Below are positions 11,660-22,210 of a stretch of DNA of 64,000 bases, in pieces. The translations under genes and the position numbers were made by a program. Below the pieces are notes generated by a model. It had not been told where the DNA came from, did not search any database, and was given only the letters and a program-made list of their open reading frames with translations. Each line of letters begins with the position of its first letter. Positions within the stretch are counted from its first letter, which is position 1. The DNA is taken from positions 6,262,001-6,326,000 of the forward strand of contig OX359190.1 in the NCBI GenBank assembly GCA_947172415.1. Reading direction: 5' to 3'. This DNA comes from Chondrosia reniformis (taxonomy: Eukaryota; Porifera; Demospongiae; Chondrillida; Chondrillidae).

Positions 11660-12969
11660 GTTGTATTAACGTAGTTGTATTGTGTAATTGCATACGTACG
11701 TACGCATATGTATCATATGTACGTATATACGGATAATGAAGATTTGAATGTAGAGGTCTATTGTAATTACTGTACCAAATAGCACATTGTATACTTACTA
11801 TGTGGGAGGGCAGTCACTTTTGTTGATAAACACCTTTAGTTGGAAGGTCATCATAATTGAAGAAGCAAAGTTTTCCTTTGACTATAGCAATCTACACCTA
11901 CTCCATTTCTGACAGATACGTAGAAACAGTTTGGGATACCAATTAATTACTTTATTTGCTTACCATATGTACGTACCTAGCTGTACATGAATAGTCTATA
12001 TAATACACTATTTTACTTACATGATGTTCACCTATTTTAGAGTAAAAGGGACTATAGAAGACTAAACCTAGCAAGAGCTTTGGATGAAGTTACAAGAGGT
12101 TCTTCTTTTACTTTTATTCTTGTATTTATTGTGAACCTGAGCATGGGTTAGGTACAGTAAACAGTGGTACGTAAGTATGTACCTTGGACAATACGTATGC
12201 ATGAGGGTGTTTAGCTCCAGACAATGACTTTGGTGGTTTATAACAGACTTACGTACATACTTATAGTATATATAGCTAAAGGGAGACTTATATACACGTA
12301 TGTATATACAATGATTATTTGCACAATACATGTACTGTATAATATACTATGGAAAATCACTAGAGTATTATGCTGGTTTGGCATAATATACTCCAGTAAT
12401 ATACGTATCATAGCCTTTGCACAGGTATTTTGTGATGAACCATTTTACTGTGAGTGCTCAGTCTCGCTTGTAGACTACAGGCTCCAACGTTGACTCATTT
12501 CAGGTTTCAGTCTTGCTTAGGATTTGCAAAGGTGACAGCTTCTAAGTAGTGGTCCCTCAGGTGAGTAGAACAGATAAAATCTGTATGGGTAACCTTATCA
12601 CTGCCTTGTGTCCTTACAATATGCAGAAGTCAATGAAAATGTTATCGTGCAGACCAAAACAACACGTGTCTGCTTCAGCTGGGGAAGTCTTTGCCAGCTT
12701 AAAGTTTTGATAATACAGAGGTGACAGTTTAGTAATCAAGGGAGTGGTCCTTTGGGGAGGCAAACAGATAAAATTGTTTACTTAAGCATCTTAAAGTATA
12801 CAATGAATATGCTCAGTAGCTGCCAATAGGGGTAAAGGTGAGTGTGTCTTGTTGTGAGGTAATTGAAGTAATGCTGCTACATAAATATGTATATTCCTGC
12901 TGTAAAAGTTAACGTGTGTACGAATGTATGTACATATGTGAAGGAGTTAATTGCATAAAAAATTCATAT
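11660..12969. other. No recognised gene; short repeat fragments
   Basis: At 12040-12110, ACTAAACCTAGCAAGAGCT followed by TTGGATGAAG belongs to a small dispersed family also seen at 24205-24260 and, inverted, at 38390-38450. Around 12525-12590 and 12718-12780 two related segments (GGTGACAG, then AGTGGTCC, then AACAGATAAAAT) suggest an old local duplication. No coding region is supported. Confidence 0.4.
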
Positions 12970-13560
12970 GGCTTTGGTCCACCAGCCAATATTAGACTGC
13001 CATCACTTGGCTGGTTTGGTAATTAAAAAAATTATTTCTCCATCTTTTTAGTGCTGAATCCATGCACATTGCTTCCTTCATCCTTCTTCAGCACCATTTA
13101 GCTTCTCTCTCCAACATACTGGCCTGATTCCATGCAATCTGGTGCCCGGTCTCCATCACATGTACAGCAATGCCACTGTTGGGATTGCCTGTCTTCACCG
13201 CCCTTCTGTGTTCTGAAAGTCTTGTCTTCATGATTCTTCCGGTCTCACTAATGTAAACAGCAGAGCATGTGGAGCAATTAAGGGACAGTGTAGATCACAC
13301 CCTTGATGTCTTCTGGACTTGGCGGCTGTTTGACCTGGTCAGGATATTCCTCAGAGAAATCTATTTCATGAATATAGGTCTGATGTTGAGTTTGAAACAT
13401 ATCCTTAAAATCTTCTCCCTGAGGCCACGGACATAAGGTATGAACAACTTGTGTTCTGTCCTCTCATCCATCTCATGGAGTATGCTGTGGTGGTGTATGC
13501 ATCTTTGCACCACCTTATCTGGGTAACCGTTGGCCACCTATGGAGTTGTGTCTCCAATTA
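12970..13560 (-). mobile_element. Penelope-like element fragment with GIY-YIG nuclease
   Basis: The minus strand downward from about 13560 reads KLFIPYVRGLREKI (the motif before the nuclease), then YTVPC-type residues, YISETGR, RLSEHRRAVKTGNPNSGI and AVHVMETGHQIAW. These match the GIY-YIG endonuclease of Penelope-like elements, including the conserved Arg/Glu/His block. Several stops and shifts interrupt it. Its sequence differs clearly from the copy at 33840-34124, so it is a second family. Confidence 0.7.
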
Positions 13561-13860
13561 TCCCTTAGTGAAGGTAAACAACCAAAACCCATTGCTGTGA
13601 GCATGCCAATGAAGGAGTCAATCTCTAATGTATTGGTGTTGACCCAATCTTTTCTCTGCTTTTGTTGTGCATAAATGTTAGTTTGTTCGGCTATGTATGC
13701 TGAAGTATTCTCCCCCCAAATTATCCTAAAAAATCTAATGGATGGTAGGTGTCAGTGTTTGCTTTAGGAACTGGTGTTTCGATAGTGATGAATCTGACTG
13801 TTTTAATACGAACCGCTGAGGAGATCATCTTCTAAGGAATCGCTCTCAAAGTCTGTGTCA
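13560..13860 (-). mobile_element. piggyBac-like transposase, N-terminal fragment
   Basis: On the minus strand, an acidic serine-rich segment (DFESDSLEDDLLSGS) is followed about 130 nt later by TLEIDSFIGMLTAMGFGCLP and SLRDNW. The latter matches the entry to the piggyBac (DDE_Tnp_1_7) domain, which typically reads EIxAFxGLxIxMGxxxLPxxxDYW. The rest of the domain is replaced by the neighbouring Penelope-like fragment. Confidence 0.6.
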
Positions 13861-14064
13861 ATTTTCGGTGAGTTTTTCCTGATCCTTTTATGTTGACAAA
13901 AAGTATAATAATAATGATTATTAGAGTCACAACCATTTATCTGACCAGCCAAATAGGCTTATTTGTCACAAAACTTGGTGGGGGTAATTAACTTGTGAAT
14001 AAAAAAGAATGCCTATGTTAATACATCATAAACAAAAAATGGATAATTCTATTATTGTCTGTGG

Positions 14065-14406
14065 TTAAGAGAAAAGCTTTTTGCTTTGGGACTTGGACGT
14101 GAATTTACAGTTGATTTGATTACTATAAGCAAACAAATCAGATCTGGTAGAGTTTAGTTTAGTACAGTACAATAGAAAATGTGTTTGGTCCTCTACTGTA
14201 CCCCCACTACATACTCGGCAGAGCCTCTGCCTAAATGGTATGGAGGTGTAACGAACAATCTCAACGGCCAGAGAAAGACAACCAATACACACCCCAGCCA
14301 TGATTCTTCTTATACCACAGTTACAACTAATTACATATGGCTGTACAATAGGTCTAAAGTTTAATGTTTCAGTTATGCAGTCCAAAAGGCATAACCTCAA
14401 ACTCAT
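14065..14406 (-). mobile_element. 3' end of a non-LTR retrotransposon (C-terminal zinc-knuckle region)
   Basis: The frame contains RYTSIPFRQRLCRVCSGG, then VEDQTHFLLYC. The spacing C-x2-C ... H-x4-C with VEDE-like and HFLL residues is the C-terminal cysteine motif found after reverse transcriptase in several LINE clades. Upstream RT sequence is not present, so this is a fragment. The minus-strand product ends at the stop near 14065. Confidence 0.6.
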
Positions 14407-14492
14407 AGAGACCGAAGGGGGTCACGAAGGCAGTCTTCTCTCTTTCTTTTCATTCACAATCTGCAGAAAAAAGGTATGAAACATGAAACTTA

Positions 14493-14542
14493 CTAACCCT
14501 AACCCTAACCCTAACCCTAACCCTAACCCTAACCCTAACCTT
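14493..14542. repeat. Interstitial telomeric repeat (CCCTAA)n
   Basis: About eight uninterrupted CCCTAA units (TTAGGG on the other strand), the common metazoan telomere repeat. The flanks are ordinary AT-rich DNA, so this is an internal tract. Confidence 0.95.
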
Positions 14543-15380
14543 ATAACATTTCTATAACAAAAAGGGGACATCAAATCCTACGGCTAACTATATTATGCTA
14601 AAAAGCTGCTATAATGCCTATTAAATGCATGCCCTAGATGGTGCTTTTGCTTTTAGCGAAATTTAACCTCATAGATACATGGTATAACAATGTTATGGAT
14701 ATAATCTCTAAATTAGTTACCCCCAATGATAATGAAATAATTAGTGTATGTTAAATTACAAAAAGAAGATGCCCCCAATGATTTCTAACCCTGGGTAACT
14801 TCATGAATAGATCATATCAAATCCTAAAGAGAAAATATGCACCTTTGCAAAAGTATAGCGCCTTTCGCTGACAACTTTTAGCATGAAAATCATAAGAAAA
14901 CGGATCAAAATCCCTTTAAATATATGATAAAAATAAGACAGAAAACTTACACTGAGTTATAGGGGAAACGCCTCCAGGAGAATTTGATAAAACACTCCTG
15001 TCTAGTGGCAGAAATAAGTGCCCTTCAGAAGATAAGCGCCCACTTCGAATATCATTGGTAAGCAAGGGGAAGTCGATTAGTGACGTCATTGTGACGTTAC
15101 TACTATCATGGCTGCTGTGTCCGTGTTTGTTAGTTGATCCTTTCTCATCCCTCCTCTTGCCCAAATTGCATATATACAAATCCGCCAGATTGTGAAAGAG
15201 TTAATTTGCAATTACAAAATTGACTAAACACCTCGAAACGTCAGTCTACAATTTATATATATCGTGGGCGTACTAAAACCTATAAAACAAGCACCTTCAA
15301 GCGGAAACTGAAACGAAACGAATCGCAAAATTATCGAAAGTAATAAATGTACACGCGATAGTAAGAGCTAGAAATGAAAG
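14543..15380. other. No recognised gene
   Basis: Contains scattered AAGCGCC-type strings (14858-15050) resembling ends of old DNA transposons, but no end pair could be fixed. The minus frame at 15179-14916 has no recognisable domain. Confidence 0.35.
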
Positions 15381-15565
15381 TGGGTAGTTCTAAAAAGCGA
15401 AATGAAATGAAACGAAACGAAACAAAGCGAAGTGAAGCGAACAAAATGAAACGAAATGAAATGAAATGAAACGAAAGGAAAGGAAAGGAAAGGAAAGGAA
15501 AGGAAAGGAAAGGAAAGGAAAGGAAAGGAAAGGAAACGAAACGAAACGAAACGAAACGAATGAAA
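15381..15565. repeat. GAAAC/GGAAA microsatellite
   Basis: A pure GGAAA tract (15474-15536) is flanked on both sides by diverged GAAAC/GAAAT units. It produces spurious Phe/Ser-rich and Lys/Glu-rich frames in several phases; none is a gene. Confidence 0.95.
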
Positions 15566-16388
15566 CATGGTCTTTGTTTCTTTGTATGAGTTCCCATTTC
15601 ATTCGTTTCGTTTTGATTCAAGACAAAAGATTGCCTAATAATGTTCCTCTCTCAAATGAGATGTAACAAGCAGAAAAGACTTCCCACCCATTAATCTCTC
15701 TGCCCCACCCACTAATCTCACTATCCCACGCACTATAGACTAGCCTACAGTCATAAATATATATATATATAGACAACAAAATTTCCCCATAGCAAAGTAT
15801 AGCCTAGATGTAAAGTTTCCCCATAGTATACTACAGAATCAATGACTTCTTACATATTATTTGTACATGACCATTTATCACTCAAACACAAGACAATCCT
15901 CTTCCACTTTTTATAATGCATTACAGATATTTATGTATATATATATTTCTACATCATTTACTCATTAAATTCCAATCATTTAATATACAATAGAACAAAA
16001 TAAAAATTAACATCGGTTCAGCAACCAGCAGCAGTTCAGTATACAGTAGCTTTTACTATTGTTTATTGGAGGTGGAAACCTTTTGCTCACCTCTACCTTC
16101 TTCATCCCTCCCACCCCTCCCATAATGGTTATGTAAATCCTCCTGCACATTGTATACTATTTTCTATATAGGGAATATACATAGGGAGAGATAGGCAAGA
16201 ACAAAAGTTTGTCTAGAATTAGGATGATTTACTTAATCAAAAATAAAATTACATTTCTATATAATTGCTGCCGTGGGATAGTGAAGCCTATATGGTAAAA
16301 CGTGCCAGTATTCCAGCTTGGCCTAGTGCATACACATGCATGTGTTATTCTGATATACAGTTATTATTATAATCAGAGAATACAACCA
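15566..16388. other. No recognised gene
   Basis: AT-rich DNA with a short TA run at 15758-15770. No supported frame or repeat end. Confidence 0.4.
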
Positions 16389-16541
16389 AGAAAAACATGG
16401 ATGCCCTATTTAATTGATGTACGAGTTATCACCTTAAAATCTATAACGAATGGATTTCTAACTAACACATAAAGTAAACTATTGTGGATTTTAAGGTGAT
16501 AACCCGTACATAAATTGAATAGGACATCCATGTTTTTCTTA
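16389..16541. repeat. Hairpin MITE-like repeat
   Basis: The arms 16389-16441 and 16488-16541 are near-perfect reverse complements (AAGAAAAACATGGATG facing CATCCATGTTTTTCTT), with a loop of about 46 nt. Related single arms appear at 24888-24940 and 38098-38135, so it is a dispersed family. Confidence 0.8.
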
Positions 16542-16614
16542 ATCCTATTATATAATTCCATTAAAATGCCAATTCTGGAATTCCGTGTTTTATCATAGGC
16601 TGGATTTGTGATGC

Positions 16615-16730
16615 ACAGCGTCCTCAATCGTTAGGATTAAGAATATATATACTAAAGCCCAACGATGCGGCCAAGTAGTTTGAGTTAATTTGGGGGGCGG
16701 CAACCACACAAGTTTTTTAAGAAACACTTG
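16615..16730 (+). repeat. Partial copy of repeat X
   Basis: GCGTCCTCAATCGTTAGGAT through GGCCAAGTAGTTTGAGTT matches repeat X at 6930-7020 and, inverted, 51980-52070. It lies directly downstream of, or overlaps, the last supported exon of the minus-strand gene at 16728-16932. Confidence 0.7.
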
Positions 16731-16932
16731 TTTTATAAATATGCGATTTGAAAGATCTCTCTGTGGACTTGTCAATCGTGATACGGCAGCATTCGCTTCC
16801 TTCGTATCTTTATTGGCGATTCCTGTCTCTTTTGCAGTCTGTAGCATGGTCTTAAAATACTTTTTTGGAGTGCCATCATGAATCGTTCTTGAATGCGTCT
16901 TTTTTAACACCTTAACAGAGGTAAAAATTTGT
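16728..16932 (-). CDS. Exon of unidentified minus-strand gene (basic, Lys-rich)
   Basis: The acceptor CAAAAAAG ends at 16933. One base completes the Arg codon split by the upstream donor at 17095, giving SKRQIFTSVKVLKKTHSRT across the junction. The exon continues with TPKKYFKTMLQTAKETGIA and NKDTKEANAAVSRL and stays open to at least 16728, where CAA|GTGTTT is a weak donor. The minus frame runs on into repeat X, which argues that the true exon ends at or before this donor. The protein is basic with no domain I can name. Gene continuity is supported by the matching phase. Confidence 0.5.
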
Positions 16933-17095
16933 CTTTTTTGAGGGGTGAATTCTAGTTCGAAATTAAATTATACGCTTCTGTAGTCACTCACATATATAGC
17001 ATAATTAAATACCATGCTTAGATTTATAGAACTACAGTAGTTTGAAAGTGAATGGAATTACTGCATGAGGTGTCAAATTAATAGAAAAACCTTAC

Positions 17096-17340
17096 CGCTT
17101 GCTGAGGGCGTCAACGTTGCCTTTTGGTCCTTCTGTTCCTCCAGAACCTTGGCCTTTCTGACGTTTTTTGTAATATGGCCGTTGTTCTACAGGTTTTGGT
17201 GGCGATTGTGGCAGCGGTTGTGGCTGTGGTTGTAGCGGCGGTTGTGGCGGCGGTTGTTCAGAATCGATACTCTCTATATTTATTGATTCGGGAATGGACC
17301 CCTGTCCATTCTGCCAAATCGCATCGTTAAATTGTAGATA
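17096..17340 (-). CDS. Exon of the same gene, Pro/Gln-rich
   Basis: Bounded by a CTGCTGTAG acceptor (17341-17342) and a GTAAGG donor (17095). It reads YLQFNDAIWQNGQGSIPESI, then a PPPQPPLQPQPQPLPQSPP run, then PYYKKRQKGQGSGGTEG. The Pro/Gln run followed by a basic Gly-rich stretch suggests a low-complexity linker in a nuclear or RNA-associated protein, but I do not recognise the family. The opposite strand shows an Ala/Val-rich frame that is only the shadow of this run. Confidence 0.6.
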
Positions 17341-17410
17341 CTACAGCAGGACGAAAATACAATTTTGAAGTTCTTGCCAATCTCTTAGGGTACAATTTAA
17401 AGTGACTTAC

Positions 17411-17467
17411 ATCTTCCTCAGTAATTGCTTTTTGTGACAGCAACATCTTGAAAAATTCCAGCATGCA
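17411..17467 (-). CDS. Short upstream exon of the same gene
   Basis: Reads CMLEFFKMLLSQKAITEED ending exactly at a strong GTAAGT donor in phase 0, which joins in frame to the next exon at 17340. A possible CCACAAAG acceptor sits at 17468-17475. It could be the first coding exon (ATG at 17464) or an internal one. The helix-like sequence gives no family. Confidence 0.5.
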
Positions 17468-17578
17468 CTTTGTGGATGGTAGGAATACAAAAATGATATT
17501 TATATAAGTGCATAATTATCTTCATTATTCTATCCGTGTATACATATACACAGATAGGATAATGAATATAATTATGCA

Positions 17579-17700
17579 TTTTAAAATGCAGGTAAATGTG
17601 CATTTCCGTCGGCCATTTGCATAGATATCGCCAACAATTTCGCAATATTTCCGTCGGCCATTTACTCAGATATCAGCACTAATTTCACAATTGCAAGTCT
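17579..17700. repeat. Two-copy tandem repeat with ATGGCCGACGGAAAT
   Basis: TTTCCGTCGGCCATTT occurs at 17602 and again at 17648, each followed by a related AGATATC...CAATTTC stretch, making a ~44-bp tandem duplication. On the minus strand each copy reads ATG GCC GAC GGA AAT, so a 26-codon frame (17661-17579) starts MADGNIAKLLAISMQMADGN. This may be the 5' end of the neighbouring minus-strand gene. Confidence 0.5.
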
Positions 17701-18446
17701 CCAACAAAGCACTAGTAACTACAAATAACTACGGACATTACAAAGAGAACAATGATTAAGTAAGCATGTGCACACTTAGACACTAGGTTATTCTAATTTC
17801 GTGTTTTATTAACCCCCTTAGTATACACATGTGTTCAACTGAAATCTGTAACTTGTGATTAGAACATCTTGAACTACCCAAACCTAACAAATCTGTAACT
17901 AGATAGTTTAATGTATTCTAATCATCGAACCATATGACATTAACCCTCTATTCAATATGGCCGACGGAATCAAATAAAAATTATAGCCGTTAAAGGTGTG
18001 CTAATCGACAAAATATTGAAGGGATTTGTCTGAATCGTTTATAAATTATTACCTATTAGTTATTTTATTGATTTACTGTGTAAGTGATAAAAAATATTGT
18101 TGTAATCCTAAATTATCGATGGTTAAATTTCACTGCGTTTCCGCCATTTTCGTATTCAGTTTTCAATATTTTAATGTAGCTTTGAAACATGAAATTATGC
18201 TAGATATAATTTAGAATTAAATGTATATATAAACTAACAAGTTTAATTTAATTTCTAGAGAAATCACACATAATCTTGCAATACATTAAAATATTAAATT
18301 TTGTTGCTTTAAAGCAATAATATGAATAAAGTGGGTGTATGAGCATTAATTGATTGTTACAAAGTGTCTACCCCCATCTAATATTAATTCCATAATATTT
18401 CCCTACACCTTCCAATACCAGCCATACAGTAAGCTGCTGCTTATGC
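17701..18446. other. No recognised gene
   Basis: AT-rich. A third ATGGCCGACGGAA sits on the plus strand at 17960. No supported coding exon. Confidence 0.35.
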
Positions 18447-18835
18447 AGTGAAACCTCTCAAAAACGGACAAGTTGGTGCAAAGGCACTTGTCCATTATTT
18501 GAAGGTTGTCCTTTACTGGGAGGTTTTCGTAATAAAAGCTTTATGTCTGTATACAATGCTATCTGAAACAGGGTCAGCCATATGTACATTACTTCGTTAG
18601 TACATTCAAGATTAGTCGATAGGACGCTTTTACTTCATTAACAGCTCCATCAATGTTCAGTGAAAGGTGTACCTCATTACGTACAGAAATTGTTCAATTT
18701 TTTTGACTCTAACCCTGGCTAGATAAGGCCTTCTTTGTCCATTAAAAGAGGTATTTTGTATTACAAAAAGTCCTTGGGTGTTCAGGCAGAGTGTCCGTTA
18801 TCCAGAATTCAGAGGTTGCCACTATTCTGAAGCTG
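18447..18835. repeat. Probable non-autonomous DNA transposon
   Basis: The left part has CAGTGAAACCTCTCAAAAAC followed by GGACAAG. The right part has CTTGGGTGTTCAGGCAG and GTGTCCGTTATCCAGAATTC then AGAGGTTGCC, roughly the reverse complement of the left with mismatches. Internal copies of the GTCC...GAGGTTT theme occur. Boundaries are approximate. Confidence 0.4.
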
Positions 18836-20196
18836 CTAATGTACTATAATAATAAACTGGTACATTGCATAACACCCCTTCTCTTACTATCAACACTTTA
18901 ATTGAACCACATATAGACAATAGTTAACTATTATTATACTTTCACTCCTATCATATGTATGACCCTTCCATTAGAGAACTTTTATCACTTCACAAACAAC
19001 CACTGTGAAGCCGGCCATACTTAACTTTTACACTACCATGTAGTAGATTGGCTGTGTACCCCCACTGCTATAAGATAGTAGAGACTAAGCTCAAAATAAC
19101 CAGTTATCCCAAACCTTTATCCTCTTCATGCACCTGGGGTCATCTCTATGTGACACGGTGGAGTGGCGGTGGGGGTACCAGGAGGGTGCTAAAGATTTGC
19201 ATATATCATATTCTAAGGCCATCCTTATGACTTCTAAATTAGGGAAATTATGTGTTATTGCAGGTCTGTTTGTTTGTTAATAAAAATAAATCAACTCAAT
19301 TGCAAATTAGTTTTGGAATAAGAGGGAAACACAGATCTCTGGCTCTATAGCTAGTGCAGATGTAAAACCAGCTGTATCCTGGGCTCAAGTGCTTCTCTAT
19401 GTTTCCCACTTAAATGTTAAACAGTTGTGGTTTGGTTATCACTACCCCTATACATGCATATGGTCACACTCCGACTGACCTATTTACAAGGAGGATGCAG
19501 GCCATGTGATGATTACATTGCATTAAAAGGAGGAAGACATAAAACAGAGGTCATTCCAGAGGTACGAATAAATCTACTTGAATGTATGCATGAGGTTATT
19601 CCTGCTAACCCCCTTGGTCTTAGACTGAGTTCTGTTAACACACAGTAGAATATTTATAAAATGGAAACTGACACCATTTGTAGTGGAGACATTTAGCTGC
19701 AATGGCAATGCCTTACTTAACTTGTACTCATATTTCTAAATGATTGTATTTGGTATTACTCATCTAACTTCTGAATAAGTAATGAAACCTTACCTAGTCT
19801 TGACGCAGAGCATGCAGCAAGAGGTGAATGGATGGGTATAGGTATGGGTATATCCGTACATGCCAACCGCATAGTGAGCAAAGTAGCTGATATTTTGTAT
19901 AGCTGACCACTATGTGGGAAGAAGACATTCTTTGGATGCAATCTACTACTAATTGAAGCTACAATACAGTAACAAGTGAAAAAAGATCAGATTATTTATG
20001 AATCAAATTTACACACAGTAAGACATGACTGTGCATTGTCATTCATTGCATATCGCTATCAGATATGGTATGGGAAAGTTTATCAGGCATGTATGGAAAA
20101 TGAAATAGTTTGAGGTTGACCTTTCAAAGTGTCAAACAGAGGTTGATGTTAGGCTGAATCTATTGACCTTCTTCTGCCTCAAACTTAACGAGAACG
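18836..20196. other. No firmly recognised gene
   Basis: One possible exon at about 19485-19560 reads GGCRPCDDYIALKGGRHKTE and ends at GAG|GTACGA, but without a convincing acceptor or family. A copy of repeat Y follows from 20197. Confidence 0.3.
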
Positions 20197-20510
20197 TAAG
20201 AAGAACGTATACAAATACGCTTTATCTAACCTTCGCTACAACTCGCTTATTCTGTAGCTCCTTCTCGTAGGAGAGCGTGGACTTGTCATAGCTGTTCATA
20301 AAAAGAGATGATCTTTAGCAAACAGGCGGTGACGTTTTTGCAACGTCACAAGACTCACTGAATGTTTATGGAGCGACATACAAGAGGTGTTGGTGACACA
20401 CTAGAGAAACATCAAAATACATCACCAGATTGCGCAATCGTAATCGTAAATTCTTCATTCTTTCTTGACTATTTTCAATTTTAATTCAACAATATTTCAC
20501 CAGACATTTG
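20197..20510 (+). repeat. Dispersed repeat Y, copy 2
   Basis: Matches 6148-6470 along its length. Its end coincides with the point where the first FN3 half-domain begins (about 20510), suggesting that insertion replaced the N-terminal half of that exon. Confidence 0.75.
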
Positions 20511-20706
20511 TCATCAACATTGTATTATCAAGTTGAATATAGAGAGATTGGCATGAACTGGACCATACAGTCACCCAACCCAACTGCTACATATACAACA
20601 CTAACTGGTCTAACGCTGGCAACTACCTATGAAGTGAGAGTGAGAGCTGTGTCTGATGTTGGGAATGGAGCATGGAGTGAAACAGTCAATGAAACAACTT
20701 TTGATG
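20508..20706 (+). CDS. FN3 half-domain exon of a receptor-like gene
   Basis: Encodes the second half of a fibronectin type III domain: YQVEYREIGMNW, TYTTLTGLTLATTYEVRVRA, VSDVGNGAWSE. The Tyr and Leu of the C'-E strands and the NxxTYEVRVRA F strand are the FN3 signature. It ends in phase 1 at a GTCAGT donor (20707). The first half (the P...SW strands) is missing; repeat Y lies exactly there. The next exon, encoding a complete and very similar FN3 domain, starts in the matching phase. The ATG at 20508 is an internal Met, not a likely start. Confidence 0.65.
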
Positions 20707-20923
20707 GTCAGTTCAATCTGAATACTTGTACGACCCTATGGTAGAGGGAAGAAAAATTGGTGTGAAATTGTATCTTCAAAGTTCTCTAAGCAATAAATAG
20801 GCTAACCTTACTTGATGCTAACCATAATTATTATTTAAAGGAATTTTGTAATTTACATTAGCATAGCATAAAACTGCTTATTAAACAATGATCACATTTA
20901 AATGTTTCACCTAATATTTGTAG

Positions 20924-21247
20924 TCCCTGGAATGGTTAAAAATGTGACTTTAGTCAAAAATGCCTCTAATGGTCAACCTTCTCTTGATGTCAGCTGGGAT
21001 GAGCCGTCCAGTGATAGAGTAATATTGCATTATGAAATTGAATATAGAGAGATGGGCATGGATGTGTGGATGTCCCAGTCACCCAACCCAACTACTACAT
21101 ATACTACACTAACTGGTCTCATGTTAAATACAACATATGAAGTGAGAGTGAGAGCTAGATTAGATGTTGGATTTGGAAATTTCAGTGATGTGGAATCAGA
21201 AATCACATTTTGTGTGATAGAGATTGATTTAGTGATTCTCTGCAATC
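20924..21247 (+). CDS. Complete FN3 domain exon
   Basis: Starts after a TTTGTAG acceptor in phase 1 and encodes VPGMVKNVTLV, SLDVSWDEPSSDRVILHYEI, EYREMGMD, TYTTLTGLMLNTTYEVRVRA and SEITF: all strands of an extracellular fibronectin type III domain. Close similarity to the previous half-domain shows tandem duplication of the exon. After the domain the frame continues to CVIEIDLVILCN. A consensus-like donor C|GTACGT at 21248 leads to an acceptor at 21346; the 99-nt intron between is in frame and stop-free. Confidence 0.7.
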
Positions 21248-21346
21248 GTACGTACGTATGTATAATAGTCATATTTACATATTATTTATTTACATTGTAT
21301 AGTTTTCTTGTTTTTGTGTTTTTATTTGTAAATATGTTTCTTATAG

Positions 21347-21658
21347 GAGGCATCTTTGAGAGACTTTCACCAAAGGAAGTATTTATTGATTTTAACAGTG
21401 TAAGACCACTTGAACTTAGCGTTGTCTTTAGGGGATTTTTTGTTGACATTGAATGGTTGTTTAGGGGAGAACCCCTCTTTTTTGAAGAATCACCCTTTGT
21501 CCGTTTTAATGAGACAGATTTTGTAAAGAAAACAACAAGTACCTTATATATTCTGCCACCATTTGATGTTTACAGTGCAGAATCTTATTCTGCTGCAGTC
21601 GCTAACGATTCATCGTTTCCTTCATTGTATTTTGATGTGAGATTGCCTCCTAGAAACG
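21347..21658 (+). CDS. Ig-like domain exon (atypical)
   Basis: Enters in phase 1 after TTATAG and leaves in phase 1 at a GTGAGT donor (21659). It reads LSVVFRGFFVDIEWLFRGEP and ends with DVYSAESYSAAVAN. The W of strand C and the D-x-YSAESYSAAV F-strand pattern suggest an Ig-like fold in which the usual disulphide cysteines are absent (Ser where Cys is expected). Phase 1-1 exons are usual for Ig/FN3 domains. Family name uncertain. Confidence 0.55.
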
Positions 21659-21787
21659 GTGAGTGAAGTGCCCATTAAGTAAAGTCTCTGTGCATGTAGG
21701 TATGCATGCAGTGTATGCACAAATCATTGCGGCCATCTTTCAGGAAGTAATTATTTTCATTTGTAATTGTTGAATCCATTTCTGTAG

Positions 21788-22046
21788 TTCCTGTGAACCA
21801 CAACACGCTGCATGTTGATGCCACAAAACCATTTTCCATTTTCCATTTCCTGTACTGCTGCTTAACCTGGTGAGCAAACAGCTTGGGACTACCGGGGAAA
21901 TGGAACCGGAGAATTTATTTTCGAGAGCAATGCTACTGACATTCTTACATTTGATGAACTCCGCCCCTCAGATAGCAGAGAATACATCTGTTTTTCTAGG
22001 ATGGAGGAAACTAATTTAGCTGTATATCCCATTGTTGTCCAGCCAG
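21788..22046 (+). pseudogene. Ig-like domain exon with frameshift and stop
   Basis: After a TTCTGTAG acceptor in phase 1 the exon starts VPVNHNTLHVDATKPFS. The frame then breaks: ATTTTCC is present twice in tandem (21831-21837, 21838-21844), a 7-nt gain. From 21845 a different phase carries the rest of the Ig domain (TAWDYRGNGTGEF, LRPSDSREYICFSR), with a TAA at 21863-21865 just before it. The exon ends in phase 1 at a GTACGT donor. Either this allele is damaged or the gene is a pseudogene. Confidence 0.6.
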
Positions 22047-22210
22047 GTACGTCTACATTATGCCTGCAAACCACAAAGGGTTAATATCCAGAGTCAAATG
22101 ATGAGAATATCAAAGCCTTAAGATCCACTTTAGATCTTAAAGTTCCCTATTTTTTTCAAAACTGTAATGATTGTTGAATATGAATACTTAACCATAAAGT
22201 GATTGATTTA

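Noticed and set aside
15331..15666. Phe/Ser-rich and Lys/Glu-rich open frames on both strands
   Set aside because: They are translations of the GGAAA/GAAAC microsatellite in several phases.
17124..17330. Ala/Val-rich plus-strand frame
   Set aside because: Shadow of the Pro/Gln-rich minus-strand exon at 17096-17340, which has proper splice sites.
17411..17467. Resemblance to the N-terminus of NSMCE1
   Set aside because: Only a few residues of helix-like similarity, and the following Pro/Gln-rich exon does not fit that protein.
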